NCBI GenBank assembly: GCA_024401055.1 | Contig: JAKSLT010000005.1 | Span: 1-53,614 of the forward strand | Source of the DNA: Bacteroidaceae bacterium | GTDB lineage: Bacteria > Bacteroidota > Bacteroidia > Bacteroidales > Bacteroidaceae | Length of the DNA stretch: 53,614 nucleotides | Reading direction: 5' to 3' | Part shown: positions 1 to 8,410 of the stretch, piece after piece | How the letters are laid out: each line of letters starts with the position of its first letter | Position numbering within the stretch: position 1 is the stretch's first letter | Made by a program: the position numbers and the translations under genes | The notes under the pieces: generated by a model | What the model was told of the DNA's origin: nothing | The model's database searches: none | Seen by the model: the letters and a program-made list of their open reading frames with translations, nothing else

Positions 1-471
1 GTACGAGTGAAATTCGCGCTTAGTCGGCATTTAGTTGCGGAAATTGGGAAGAAATCTTAGCCCTTGCTTTACTAACGGTTTATGCGTCAGCGTTTTACTA
101 ACTTTCGCAAGAATCGCGTGTAGCCAATCGAGTTACACTTCGTTCGCGAATATCGCGCTGTACGAGCACATACATTGTAAAAAATTTTGACAAAAGGGTT
201 GCCTGCGGCGCTACATGAATTGGGAATAAATTTATCAAAAATTTTAGATGGTTGGAGCGGGTCGGGGAGAGGTGAAAGAGCATTGGCTGGAAGCCAGTAC
301 CTTGCGGGAAGAGTTCATTGCGCCCGCTCTGGAGGTACTGGCTTCCAGCCAGAACTAAGATAGAGAGACTACACACCCGAGACTTCGCCCCGGTTTACTC
401 ATCGCTCACTGCGTTCGCTGTAGTGGCTTCCAGCCACATCCCGCAGCTCCGAATCTCGCAAGACTTAAACA
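1..471. other. Intergenic region without a supported gene
   Basis: No convincing gene is seen. A 92-codon minus-strand frame crosses it but lacks recognisable domains and spans repeats. The stretch around 201-235 resembles 15689-15722 in the intergenic region after murF-alr. The 17 bases at 19-35 recur at 6709-6725. A perfect 17-bp inverted repeat is listed separately. Confidence 0.5.
285..350. repeat. Perfect 17-bp inverted repeat
   Basis: Positions 285-301 read GGCTGGAAGCCAGTACC and 334-350 are its exact reverse complement, separated by 32 nt. A third partial copy of TGGCTTCCAGCCA lies near 424-437. Each arm also contains the internal palindrome TGGCTGGAAGCCA-like core. The function is unknown; it could be a short palindromic repeat remnant. 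Confidence 0.6.
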
Positions 472-562
472 GAGCCCCCTCCTACTCCTCCGAGGGGGGA
501 GAGCCCAAGAGCGAAAGGAAACTGGGCCTCCCCCCCTCGGGGGGATAAGAGGGGGGGCTTTT
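472..562 (-). terminator. Degenerate palindromic repeat, likely terminator of guaA
   Basis: Just past the guaA stop the sequence holds two facing G/C-rich arms (AGCCCCCTCC... near 472 and ...GGGGGGGCTTTT near 558), an imperfect long inverted repeat. It resembles the palindromic element family found elsewhere in this window. In the minus direction the structure could end guaA transcription. The termination role is inferred from position only. Confidence 0.45.
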
Positions 563-583
563 CCGGCGAAGCCGACAATATGC

Positions 584-2119
584 CTACTCCCACTCTATCG
601 TCGAGGGCGGCTTGGAGGAGATGTCGTAGCAGACGCGGTTGACGCCCTTCACCTTGTTGATGATGTCGGTGGAGACGCGGGCAAGGAAATCGTAGGGGAG
701 ACGGGCCCAGTCGGCGGTCATGGCATCGCTGCTGGTGACGGCACGCAGGGCCACGGGATTCTCGTATGTGCGCTCGTCGCCCATGACGCCTACGCTGCGA
801 ACCTCGGAGAGGAGGATGGCGCCGGCCTGCCACACTTGGTCGTAGAGGCCCCAGTCGCGGAGGGCGTTGATGTAGATGGCGTCGGCCTCCTGAAGGATTT
901 GTATCTTCTCGCGGGTGATGTCGCCGAGGATGCGCACGGCGAGGCCGGGGCCGGGGAAGGGATGGCGGCCGATGAGTGTGTCGGGCATGCCGAGCTCGCG
1001 GCCCACGCGGCGCACCTCGTCCTTGAAGAGCCAGCGGAGGGGCTCGCAGAGGCGGAGCTTCATGTCGGAGGGCAGACCGCCCACGTTGTGGTGGCTCTTG
1101 ATGACTTTGCCGGTGATGTTGAGGCTCTCGATGCGGTCGGGGTAGATGGTGCCCTGGGCCAGCCAGCGGGCGTCGGTAATCTTGGCGGCTTCGGCATTGA
1201 AGACCTCCACGAAGTCGCGGCCGATAATCTTGCGCTTCTGTTCGGGGTCGCGCACGCCGGCAAGGTCGGCGAGGAATTTCTCGGAGGCATCCACGCCGAT
1301 GACGTTGAGGCCGAGGCATTCGTAGTCGCGCATGACGTTGCGGAACTCGTCCTTGCGGAGCATGCCGTGGTCCACGAAGATGCAGGTGAGCTGATGGCCT
1401 ATGGCGCGGTTGAGAAGCACGGCGGCCACGCTGCTGTCCACGCCGCCGGAGAGGCCGAGGATGACGCGGTCGGTACCGATTTGCCGGCGCAGCTCGGCCA
1501 CGGTGTCCTCGACGAAGGACGAGGCGCCCCACTCACGGCGACTGCCGCAGATGCCGCAGACGAAGTTTTCGAGCAGGAGCGTGCCCTGGAGGGAATGATA
1601 GACCTCGGGATGGAACTGTACGGCCCACACGGACTGCTGTCCTTGAGGTGCGGGGATGTAGTAGGCAGCATTTTCCACCGTCTCGGTGGAGGCGATGACC
1701 TGTGCGCCGGCGGGGAGATGGGTGATGGTGTCGCCGTGGCTCATCCACACCTGTGAATTGTCGTCGAAGCCGTGGAAGAGAGGGTTGTCCTTGCAGATGG
1801 TGACGAGCTGCTGACGTCCGTACTCGCGGGAGTCGGCGCTCTCTACCTTTCCGCCGCCGGTGTGGGCGATGTACTGCGCACCGTAGCAGATACCGAGCAG
1901 AGGCAGACGGCCGCGGAAGCGTGAGAGATCCACCTGGAAGGCCTCGGGGTCGTTAACGGAATAGGGCGAGCCGGAAAGAATGACGCCGATGACGTCGGTG
2001 TCGTCCTCGGGATATTTATTGTAGGGCAACACCTCGCAGAAGGTGCCGAGTTCGCGGACGCGGCGGGCTATGAGTTGCGTGGTCTGCGAGCCGAAGTCGA
2101 GGATTATTATTTTCTGCAT
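584..2119 (-). CDS. guaA: GMP synthase (glutamine-hydrolysing)
   Basis: This enzyme converts XMP to GMP in the cytoplasm using ATP and glutamine, the last step of guanine nucleotide synthesis. The 511 residues match the usual family length. The N-terminal class I amidotransferase domain shows the nucleophile in LLGICYGAQ (Cys about 78) and the FHPEVYHS motif that supplies His and Glu. The ATP-pyrophosphatase domain carries the P-loop SGGVDSS near residue 225, and the C-terminal dimerisation domain ends in PPSTIEWE, the typical GuaA terminus. It starts with ATG 46 nt after the DJ-1-family gene, so both are probably co-transcribed. guaB, the preceding step, lies elsewhere in the window at 23.8 kb. 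Confidence 0.97.
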   Translation of the reverse strand: MQKIIILDFGSQTTQLIARRVRELGTFCEVLPYNKYPEDDTDVIGVILSGSPYSVNDPEAFQVDLSRFRGRLPLLGICYGAQYIAHTGGGKVESADSREYGRQQLVTICKDNPLFHGFDDNSQVWMSHGDTITHLPAGAQVIASTETVENAAYYIPAPQGQQSVWAVQFHPEVYHSLQGTLLLENFVCGICGSRREWGASSFVEDTVAELRRQIGTDRVILGLSGGVDSSVAAVLLNRAIGHQLTCIFVDHGMLRKDEFRNVMRDYECLGLNVIGVDASEKFLADLAGVRDPEQKRKIIGRDFVEVFNAEAAKITDARWLAQGTIYPDRIESLNITGKVIKSHHNVGGLPSDMKLRLCEPLRWLFKDEVRRVGRELGMPDTLIGRHPFPGPGLAVRILGDITREKIQILQEADAIYINALRDWGLYDQVWQAGAILLSEVRSVGVMGDERTYENPVALRAVTSSDAMTADWARLPYDFLARVSTDIINKVKGVNRVCYDISSKPPSTIEWE

Positions 2120-2165
2120 ATTATTAGAAGAAAAGTGTTATTGAATACTACGGCGGGGGTGGCGA

Positions 2166-2717
2166 TTAGCCCAACAGGTCAATTTGCATACCTTCGTACA
2201 CGGCCTGCACGTTTTCTGCGCGGCAGAGACGGCGGGCGAGGGCGAGGCCGAAGGCGAAGGCTGCGCTGGGGCCGTTGGCCGTGATGACGTTGGCGTCCTC
2301 CACGACGAGGCTCTGCTGCACGTCGGCGCCTTCCAGGTATTTCTCAAAGCCGGGGTACACGCAGGCTTTCTTGCCGCGCAGCACACCGGCAATGCCGAGC
2401 ACGAAGGGTGCTGCGCAGATGGCGCCGATAAGGCCGCCGCGCTCATTCTGGCGTTGCAGGAGGTCAATTACGCGCTCGTCTTCGGCGAGGTTGGCGGCGC
2501 CGGGCATTCCGCCGGGCAGCACAATGGCTTCGGCCTCGTCGGGACGGAGTTCGGCAAAGTCGATGTCGGGAATCACGCGCAGGCCGTTGCTGCCTTCCAC
2601 GTAGGAGTCGCCCGTCATGTTGACGAGTTGCACTCTCGCGCCGCTGCGGCGCAGAATGTTAAGGGGCGCACACGTTTCCGTTTCCATGAAACCGTGTGCC
2701 AGGAGAATGTAAATCAT
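2166..2717 (-). CDS. DJ-1/PfpI (YajL-like) family protein
   Basis: This is a 183-residue single-domain protein of the DJ-1/ThiJ/PfpI family. The nucleophile-elbow motif AICAAP places the conserved cysteine at about residue 101. The conserved early glutamate lies in the HGFMETET segment (residues 9-16) and the GGMPGAANL loop is present. Family members are cytoplasmic and have been reported as chaperones, glyoxalases or deglycases; the exact reaction cannot be assigned from sequence. The gene lies 27 nt after the GH31 gene and 46 nt before guaA, all on the minus strand, so it may belong to a GH31, DJ-1, guaA transcript. Confidence 0.9.
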   Translation of the reverse strand: MIYILLAHGFMETETCAPLNILRRSGARVQLVNMTGDSYVEGSNGLRVIPDIDFAELRPDEAEAIVLPGGMPGAANLAEDERVIDLLQRQNERGGLIGAICAAPFVLGIAGVLRGKKACVYPGFEKYLEGADVQQSLVVEDANVITANGPSAAFAFGLALARRLCRAENVQAVYEGMQIDLLG

Positions 2718-2744
2718 ATCTGTCGTTGTTTATTATTTATCAGT

Positions 2745-5700
2745 TTAGAACTTCACGGCGCCGAGGTTTCTGTCCACGAGCATGCCGTCCACGGCTTTCA
2801 GCGTCCACTTGCCGGCCTTCTTGGCGCGGAATTTCAGGACGAAGAGTTCGGGGGCGCCTTCGTCGAGAAGGGTGCTCTGGCCCACGTTGACAAAAGTGGG
2901 GAGGAGTTCCTTCTGGCCGTTGGAGTGGAGACGGTCGTTGGTGAGGTTATGCATGTCCTTCATTCCGACGAGTTCCATACCGAGGTACTCCATTTCGTCG
3001 GTGTTGTAGGGCAGGCCGAAGGAGAGGGCGTTGACGTAGTGCAGGCCTTCGCCCTTCACAGTGATGCGCAGCTCGTCGCCGGCTTTCCAAGTCTTGGCGG
3101 AGGGCACGAGAACGAGGCTGCCGCTCACCTTGTCGGCGGAGTTCTCCACGCCGCCTTCCAGTTCGGTGGCCACAAGGCTGATGTCCTGTGCATCAATGAG
3201 CCCGTTCTTATTCACGTCGCCGACGCTCACGTAGTCATAGTCGGAGTCCACGGTGCGCAGGCCGGTGTAGTTCATGTAAGACGTGAGGTCGTTGTCGTCG
3301 ATGCGCTTGTCGCGGTTGATGTCACCCTGGAGCGCAATCTCGGTGTCGGGCTGGCGATAGACGTACATGGCCTCGCCGCTGCCGAAATTGCCCACGGCCT
3401 CATCCACGTGCAGACGAATGTAGCGCACGGGCTGAAGAGAGTTGACAGTTGACAGTTGGCAGTTGATGGTTTTCACGTCGCCGCTCTTTTCCCACTGGAA
3501 AGCCTGCGGCTCTGTCCAGTTCTCGCGGTCGGCAGACACCTGCCATGTGCCGCGGAGGAGAGTTCCGTTGCCGGCATCGTGGCGGGGCTGGTATTCAATG
3601 CGGTCGAGGCTGACGAGTCCGCGGAGGTCGAGCGTCATGTCGAAGGGTACGGCCTCGCCCTTGCCCCACTTGCTGTGCCAGGAGGTCTTGCCGTCGAAAT
3701 CAAAAAGTTTCTGCACCTCCGTGCCGGGCTGGTCCTCGCAGGTGGCGCTGGCCTTGATATTCCTTACGGCCCATTTGTAGGGGTCAGCAGCGGTGGTGGC
3801 CGTCATTTCGGCCCACTCGCCGGCACCGTCCAGGTTGACGGGGCGCACACGGAAGGCATACTCCGTCTCTGGCGTGAGGTCGTTGAAGGCCAACTGCGTG
3901 CCGGCCACGGTGTAGGTTCTGCCCTGGAAGTCCACGTCGTAGTAGTCGGCACCTTCCACGGCCTGCCAACTGGGCGTCAGGGTGTAGGCGCCGGGAGAGT
4001 TGATAGTTGACAGTTGACAGTTAATAGTTGACAGTTTGCCGTGGCTCTTGAGGCAGGGGTCGGCGGGTTGGCTGTCGGCCCAGCCGTTCACGGTAAGTTC
4101 TATGGCGTTCTGCGTGATGTCGGTCTCGGGCACGCTCACTACGATGCGGCTGGGGGCCTTCACCTTCAGTGTCTCGCTGAAAGTTTCAGCCATAGGCGCG
4201 GCCTCGTACTGCCATTCGGCCTTCACTTTCTTGCCGCCCACCTTCACGCTGATGCTCTTCGGGGCCTGTGTGGCGTGGATGAAGAACTGCGTTTGCTTCC
4301 TGGGCTGGAAGCCTTCGTAGCCTCCCTCCGTGGCAGCCACTTTCACCACCACCTTGCCGCCCTCTTGCTTCATGTTGAGGGCCGTGCGGGTGCATTCGCC
4401 GCCGAGGTAGGCCTGTGTGCGGCCGTCGTCGTCGTATTCCGAGAAGGAGCTCTCGCCGCCGGGGAAGATTTCGTATGCACGGTAGTCCTTCGGTGCCCCT
4501 GCGGGGTTGTTGTGGGCACGTGTCTTGGGGATGATGGCACCGCGCTTGGCGAATACGGGGAGTTTCCAAAGGGGAGCCTCAAAACCATTGATGATGCGGC
4601 CGCCCTCATAGCGCTCGCCGGTGTAATAGTCGTACCACGTGCCTTCCGGCAGGTAGATGCCGTGGCGCACGTCGTTGCCCTCATCGTCGGCCGCCGTGTT
4701 CTGGTAGATAGGGGCTACCAACAGCGAGGAACCATACATGAACTGGTAGCGTGTCTGCGTGCCGTAGGTGAAATCGTTGGGGTAGTCCAGGAACATGGCG
4801 CGCACCATCGGCTTGCCGTCCACGGCTTCGCGGGCTATGCTGTAGGTGTAGGGCATAAGCGCCGACTTTTGCTTCAGATACCAGCGGTTGATGCTCGTAG
4901 CGGGCTCGCCGAGGCCTTGCGGATACTTCGGGTGCGAGCCCCAGCCGTCCATGTTGAGTTCCATCGGCGTGTAGGTCTTCCACTGATATTCCCTGACGTT
5001 CACGGGAAGGTTCTTGCCGCCGAAGATGCCGTCCACGTCGTTCGTGATATTCGGCTGTCCCGAGAGGCCGCTGCCGATGAAGGTCGGGATATGGTAGCGG
5101 ATGTATTCCCAGTTGCCGCCCGTCTGGTCACCGGTCCAGATGCCGGCGTAGCGCTGCGTGCCGGCCCATCCGTCAACGGAGATGATGAAGGGGCGCGCGT
5201 CGGCTCCGTAGTAAGGCATCACCTCTCCCACGTCCGTCACGCCGTTCAGACCGAAACTGTAGCCGGCTCCCACCCATGCCACGTCAGTCTTCAGGACGCG
5301 CACACCGGCGTCTCTCACCTCTTTCACTATATCGCGCTGCAACAGGGCCTCCACGCCTTCCTTCGGGTGCAGGTCGCTCTGCGTCCAGAGTCCAACCTCC
5401 ACGCCTCTCGAGCGGGTGTATTCGCCGAAGCGGCGCAGGTTTTCTATGTTGCCGTCAAGCGTGGAGTCCTGGCCGTAGCCCGTGGCGTAGCCGTCGTTGG
5501 GAAGTATCCAGCCCAGCGGCATGTCGTTGTCCAGGTAGCGGTCCACTACGCCGCGGGCCGAGAACTGGTAACTGCCCTCCTTCTCGCCGTTCAGCGTCTC
5601 CTTCACGCCGCCGTTGTCCTTCTGGCTCTCGGCGTAGCGCTTGCCGTCCTCAAACACCATGTTGCCCTTCTCGCTCTCCGTCCAGTAGTCGCGGTTGTAG

Positions 5701-6491
5701 GCGTTCAGATGGCCCTCGAAGAAACCGTACTTCGGCAGCAATACGGGGCGGCCCGTCAACTGGTAGAAGTCGTTCAGCAGCGCCGTGGCCCCATCATCCA
5801 CCATCACGAAGGCGTCCAGATAAGTATCCTTGTGGCTGAGGCTCACCGTTCCCTGTTCCGTGGCGCCGAAGTCGTAGGTGCCGGGGCGGAAAGTGTGGAA
5901 CATCACGCCGTAGCCCGCCGTGCTCCAGTAGAAGGGGCAGGGTGAGGCCACGCCGCCGTCCACCCAGTTGTTGGTATTCTCAATCGCTATTTGCTGACCG
6001 CGATGGCTGAAGCGCCCGTTCTGCACGCCGCCGCCGTAGAAGTATTCGCCGTCGCGGCAGGCCAGCGTCACGCTGAAGGCATCCTTCTCAAAGGCCGGCG
6101 CACCCGTCTGCCGGAGCACTTCGCGGCCCGTCCGCGTGTCGGTCACGCTCATCAGTCCCGTCTTGCCGCACAGCACGATGCGCGTATGCCCGGCCGTCAC
6201 TTGATAGCCGTCCTTCCCTTTCTCCAGGCTCACCTTCGTAGCCACGCGGGGCTGGGGCACGAGAATGTCGGCCTGCGGCTGTGCCTCCGGTTTGCGGAGT
6301 ACGCCGCCCTGCGGGTCCATAAACAGGCGGAAAATGCCGGGGCCGTAGAAATCCACGGTCATACACCGGCCGTCAGTGTAGTACACCTCCACGGCCGCGC
6401 CGTTGAGCGTCCTGACATCTTTTATTTTTTGTGCGTGCGCGCATAAAGCGCCGAGGCAGATAGCCGCCGAAAGGCATAAAAAGCGTTTCAT
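2745..6491 (-). CDS. Secreted GH31 alpha-glycosidase with Fn3, discoidin, dockerin-like and cohesin-like modules
   Basis: This 1248-residue enzyme is predicted to be exported. I chose the ATG at 6491 because it gives a clean signal peptide (MKRFLCLSAAICLGALCAHAQ); the frame upstream adds 31 unrelated residues. The GH31 barrel shows the likely nucleophile in KTDVAW (Asp about 403) and the acid/base in WTGDQTGG (Asp about 455), followed by the C-terminal beta domains. A fibronectin-III-like segment lies near 840-920 and a discoidin-like (F5/8C) segment near 930-1045. A dockerin-like pair of calcium loops (GDINRDKRIDDNDL and GDVNKNGLIDAQDI) spans about 1053-1110, and a cohesin-like beta domain reaches the end. 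The substrate may be an alpha-glucoside or alpha-xyloside; this is not resolvable. Two heptanucleotide arrays fall inside the coding region and encode runs of INCQLST. Confidence 0.9.
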   Translation of the reverse strand: MKRFLCLSAAICLGALCAHAQKIKDVRTLNGAAVEVYYTDGRCMTVDFYGPGIFRLFMDPQGGVLRKPEAQPQADILVPQPRVATKVSLEKGKDGYQVTAGHTRIVLCGKTGLMSVTDTRTGREVLRQTGAPAFEKDAFSVTLACRDGEYFYGGGVQNGRFSHRGQQIAIENTNNWVDGGVASPCPFYWSTAGYGVMFHTFRPGTYDFGATEQGTVSLSHKDTYLDAFVMVDDGATALLNDFYQLTGRPVLLPKYGFFEGHLNAYNRDYWTESEKGNMVFEDGKRYAESQKDNGGVKETLNGEKEGSYQFSARGVVDRYLDNDMPLGWILPNDGYATGYGQDSTLDGNIENLRRFGEYTRSRGVEVGLWTQSDLHPKEGVEALLQRDIVKEVRDAGVRVLKTDVAWVGAGYSFGLNGVTDVGEVMPYYGADARPFIISVDGWAGTQRYAGIWTGDQTGGNWEYIRYHIPTFIGSGLSGQPNITNDVDGIFGGKNLPVNVREYQWKTYTPMELNMDGWGSHPKYPQGLGEPATSINRWYLKQKSALMPYTYSIAREAVDGKPMVRAMFLDYPNDFTYGTQTRYQFMYGSSLLVAPIYQNTAADDEGNDVRHGIYLPEGTWYDYYTGERYEGGRIINGFEAPLWKLPVFAKRGAIIPKTRAHNNPAGAPKDYRAYEIFPGGESSFSEYDDDGRTQAYLGGECTRTALNMKQEGGKVVVKVAATEGGYEGFQPRKQTQFFIHATQAPKSISVKVGGKKVKAEWQYEAAPMAETFSETLKVKAPSRIVVSVPETDITQNAIELTVNGWADSQPADPCLKSHGKLSTINCQLSTINSPGAYTLTPSWQAVEGADYYDVDFQGRTYTVAGTQLAFNDLTPETEYAFRVRPVNLDGAGEWAEMTATTAADPYKWAVRNIKASATCEDQPGTEVQKLFDFDGKTSWHSKWGKGEAVPFDMTLDLRGLVSLDRIEYQPRHDAGNGTLLRGTWQVSADRENWTEPQAFQWEKSGDVKTINCQLSTVNSLQPVRYIRLHVDEAVGNFGSGEAMYVYRQPDTEIALQGDINRDKRIDDNDLTSYMNYTGLRTVDSDYDYVSVGDVNKNGLIDAQDISLVATELEGGVENSADKVSGSLVLVPSAKTWKAGDELRITVKGEGLHYVNALSFGLPYNTDEMEYLGMELVGMKDMHNLTNDRLHSNGQKELLPTFVNVGQSTLLDEGAPELFVLKFRAKKAGKWTLKAVDGMLVDRNLGAVKF
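3441..3468. repeat. Heptanucleotide array inside GH31 gene (4 units)
   Basis: There are four 7-bp units (GTTGACA, GTTGACA, GTTGGCA, GTTGATG) within the coding region, in the linker before the discoidin-like strands. On the minus strand they encode INCQLST-like residues. Because 7 is not a multiple of 3, loss or gain of one unit would shift the reading frame. Confidence 0.85.
3999..4033. repeat. Heptanucleotide array inside GH31 gene (5 units)
   Basis: There are five 7-bp units of the GTTGACA type in the linker between the catalytic part and the Fn3-like domain of the GH31 protein. They encode LSTINCQLSTIN on the minus strand. This is the same repeat type as at 3441-3468, 8282-8316, 37353-37392 and 37793-37848. 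Confidence 0.85.
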
Positions 6492-6517
6492 AAGGACAGG
6501 TTTTCGTAATTTTGCTG

Positions 6518-6548
6518 CGAAGGTACGAAAAAACGGGCGAAACACAAA
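6518..6548 (-). promoter_or_regulatory. Putative promoter of the GH31 gene
   Basis: On the minus strand, TTTG (6548-6545), a 19-nt spacer and TACCTTCG (6525-6518) match the Bacteroidota promoter with one change in the -7 box (TTCG for TTTG). The box lies 27 nt upstream of the chosen start codon. Confidence 0.55.
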
Positions 6549-6730
6549 GGATTTTCCTGATTTTTCTTCATTTTTCGCTCTCATCCCCTCACTTCATAAA
6601 GGTCTGTGACGAGCAAGCGCATCACGGCGCACCCGTTTCTTGCGCGATTTTGCCGTCCGGCTAAACAGCCGGGCAGGAAGATTTGCCGTCAGGGCCGAAG
6701 GCGTTGTTCTTAGTCGGCATTTAGTCATCA

Positions 6731-6808
6731 TGGCCACAGCTGTGGCCAAATATCGGTCACTACTGTGGCCAAATATGCGTCACAGCTGTGGCCAAGTATT
6801 CGTCACAG
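6731..6808. repeat. 23-bp tandem repeat with an 18-bp palindrome
   Basis: There are three consecutive 23-bp units beginning CTGTGGCCAAATAT (6740-6762, 6763-6785, 6786-6808) and a partial fourth. They are preceded by the perfect palindrome TGGCCACAGCTGTGGCCA at 6731-6748. The array is intergenic, between the GH31 and epimerase genes. No gene is seen between 6492 and 7087. Confidence 0.8.
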
Positions 6809-6893
6809 CTGTGGCCATGACGACCGAGTCGCGGGAAGCGTCAGCAGGAAGCATCGTAAAATCGTATATATCAGGATTATCGGCAAAGAAAAG

Positions 6894-6927
6894 GGGCTGC
6901 CGCGCGCTTCTGTGCGTACGGCAGCCC
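6894..6927 (-). terminator. Hairpin terminator of the AGE epimerase gene
   Basis: GGGCTGCCG (6894-6902) pairs with CGGCAGCCC (6919-6927) and an inner GCGC/GTGC stem extends the hairpin. Read on the minus strand it is followed by CTTTTCTTTG, a U-rich tract. It lies about 160 bp downstream of the epimerase stop. Confidence 0.6.
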
Positions 6928-7054
6928 GAAAGAGCTCCTTTATTTCATTGTCTTCCTGCCCCTGCCGTGCCGGAGTTTCCAGAGGGCTGGCCGAAGGGCC
7001 GAAGGGTCGGTTCTTTCACTCGTGAGTATATACTCCCGCCTCGCTTACAAAGCG

Positions 7055-7098
7055 ACCTCCTGCCCTTTAAGGGAAGGGTGGGAAGGGTCAGGAGGGGT
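7055..7098. repeat. Degenerate palindromic repeat overlapping the epimerase C-terminus
   Basis: Short C/G-rich segments (CCTGCCCTTTAAGGG, then AGGAGGGGTTGGGGCGGG) resemble the termini of the palindromic element family. They run across the stop codon of the AGE epimerase, whose last residues ARPNPS are therefore repeat-derived. Confidence 0.45.
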
Positions 7099-8272
7099 TG
7101 GGGCGGGCTGCGATTTCCTCCAGCATCTGCCACACGTTGAAGAGGCCGCGGGGCACGTGGAAACAGCCCTTCCACTTGCCGCCCTTGAGGGTGAGGAGCA
7201 CCTCGCCCTGACGGTTGAGGTAGCCGTACCACTCGGGATAGTCGGGGTCGGTGAAGTGAGTCCAGACATAGTCGTGAACGCGCTCGAACCAGGCGAGGCA
7301 CTCTTCGTTGCCCGTGAGTTGGTAGCCCTTGAGCATGGTGATGAGCGTCTCGATGTGCACCCACCAGAGTTTCTGGTCCCATTCGAGCTGCTGCAGGGGA
7401 TGGCCCTTGCGATCCTTGAAGTAGAAGATGCCGCCGTACTTCTCGTCCCAGCCGTACTTGGCCTCCTGGAGGGCTATCTGGCAGGCTTTTTCGATGAGTT
7501 CGGGGCGCTGGAGGCGCTTGCCTAGGTCCATGATGAACCACATGGCCTCAATGGCGTGGCCGGGGTTGAGCAGGCGGCCGTCCATGCAATCGACGAGTTC
7601 GTTGTCGGTGCCGAGATGCTCCACGATGAGGCCGAGTTCAGGACGATAGAACACGTCCATCACTTCGTGCACGCAGGTCTCGATGGTCTGCTGCAGGAAG
7701 TCGGGCTCGAGGAGGGGCTCAATTTCTAGGGCCACGTTGCAGAGAATCATGGGGAGGGCGAAACTCTTCAGGGCGCGGGCTCCCTGTGCGGCCTTGTTCC
7801 AGCGGCCCTTGGGGTTATCGACCTTGGAGAGGACAATGTCGAATGTCTTGCGGGAAATCTCCTTGTATTCCTCGTTGCCGGTGGCAAGATAGAGCTGGCC
7901 GAAGGCTATGACGGCGAAGGTGTAGGAGAAGATGTTGTAAGGCTCCACGAGGGGATGGCCCTCGCGGTCGAGGGAGAAGTACCAGTTGAGCTGGCCGTCG
8001 TGGCCGTACTTGCGGAGGAACTCGGCGCCGTGGATGGCGGCCTCGAGCCATTCGGGACGCTTCTCCACCTTGTTATACAGCGTGGCGAGCATCCATACTT
8101 CGCGGCCTTGCAGCCAGATGAACTTGTCGGTGTCGAACACGGAGCCGTCGCGCTCCAGACAGGTGAAATATCCGCCGCATTCGCGGTCGAGACTGTTGTT
8201 GAGCCAGAAAGGCATCACTTTGTCGAGCAGTTCGGACTTGTACTGCGCGGCGAGTTGCTTGAAGTCGAGCAT
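7088..8272 (-). CDS. AGE-family epimerase (N-acylglucosamine 2-epimerase type)
   Basis: This is a cytoplasmic alpha/alpha-barrel epimerase of 394 residues, the usual length for the AGE superfamily. Characteristic segments are WLQGREVWML (about 53-62), SYTFAVIAFGQ, NPGHAIEAMWF with the catalytic-region histidine, WWVHIETLITMLKGY and the C-terminal FHVPRGLFNVWQM. Family members interconvert N-acetylglucosamine and N-acetylmannosamine, or epimerise cello- or manno-sugars; sequence alone does not decide. With the fucosidase and GH31 enzyme in the window, a host-glycan or sialic acid role is plausible but inferred. A heptanucleotide array fills its 5' leader, and the promoter is divergent from the DUF3822 gene. 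Confidence 0.88.
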   Translation of the reverse strand: MLDFKQLAAQYKSELLDKVMPFWLNNSLDRECGGYFTCLERDGSVFDTDKFIWLQGREVWMLATLYNKVEKRPEWLEAAIHGAEFLRKYGHDGQLNWYFSLDREGHPLVEPYNIFSYTFAVIAFGQLYLATGNEEYKEISRKTFDIVLSKVDNPKGRWNKAAQGARALKSFALPMILCNVALEIEPLLEPDFLQQTIETCVHEVMDVFYRPELGLIVEHLGTDNELVDCMDGRLLNPGHAIEAMWFIMDLGKRLQRPELIEKACQIALQEAKYGWDEKYGGIFYFKDRKGHPLQQLEWDQKLWWVHIETLITMLKGYQLTGNEECLAWFERVHDYVWTHFTDPDYPEWYGYLNRQGEVLLTLKGGKWKGCFHVPRGLFNVWQMLEEIAARPNPS

Positions 8273-8281
8273 GTTTTTTTA

Positions 8282-8316
8282 GTTGATAGTTGATAGTTGA
8301 CAGTTAATTGTTATCA
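8282..8316. repeat. Heptanucleotide array in the 5' leader of the AGE epimerase
   Basis: There are five 7-bp units (GTTGATA, GTTGATA, GTTGACA, GTTAATT, GTTATCA) between the epimerase promoter (8327-8334) and its start codon at 8272. Nearly the whole 5' untranslated region is the array. Confidence 0.8.
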
Positions 8317-8326
8317 GATTCTGGCG

Positions 8327-8334
8327 CAAAGTTA
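8327..8334 (-). promoter_or_regulatory. Promoter -7 box for the AGE epimerase
   Basis: The minus strand reads TAACTTTG, an exact TAnnTTTG match, 54 nt upstream of the epimerase start. No clear -33 box is seen at 19 nt spacing. Confidence 0.6.
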
Positions 8335-8377
8335 GTAAAAAACGGGGAGTTAGTCCTCGTCTTTGACTTTTTTTTCG

Positions 8378-8385
8378 TATTTTTG
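8378..8385 (+). promoter_or_regulatory. Promoter -7 box for the DUF3822-rsmD operon
   Basis: TATTTTTG matches TAnnTTTG and lies 25 nt upstream of the ATG at 8411. It is arranged divergently with the epimerase promoter. Confidence 0.6.
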
Positions 8386-8410
8386 TGGCCAAAATCAGAT
8401 AAATAAGCCA

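Noticed and set aside
98-376. 92-codon minus-strand frame near the window start
   Set aside because: Crosses the 17-bp inverted repeat and shows no domain or start context.
836-1756. Long plus-strand open frame opposite guaA
   Set aside because: It lies entirely antisense to a gene with intact family motifs; Ala/Gly/Val/His-rich translation is typical of antisense shadows in GC-rich DNA.
4041-5945. 634-codon plus-strand frame opposite the GH31 gene
   Set aside because: Antisense shadow; no domain, no promoter, and the opposite strand has catalytic motifs in order.
6492-6584. Upstream extension of the GH31 protein
   Set aside because: The 31 extra residues precede a clean signal peptide and run across the predicted promoter.
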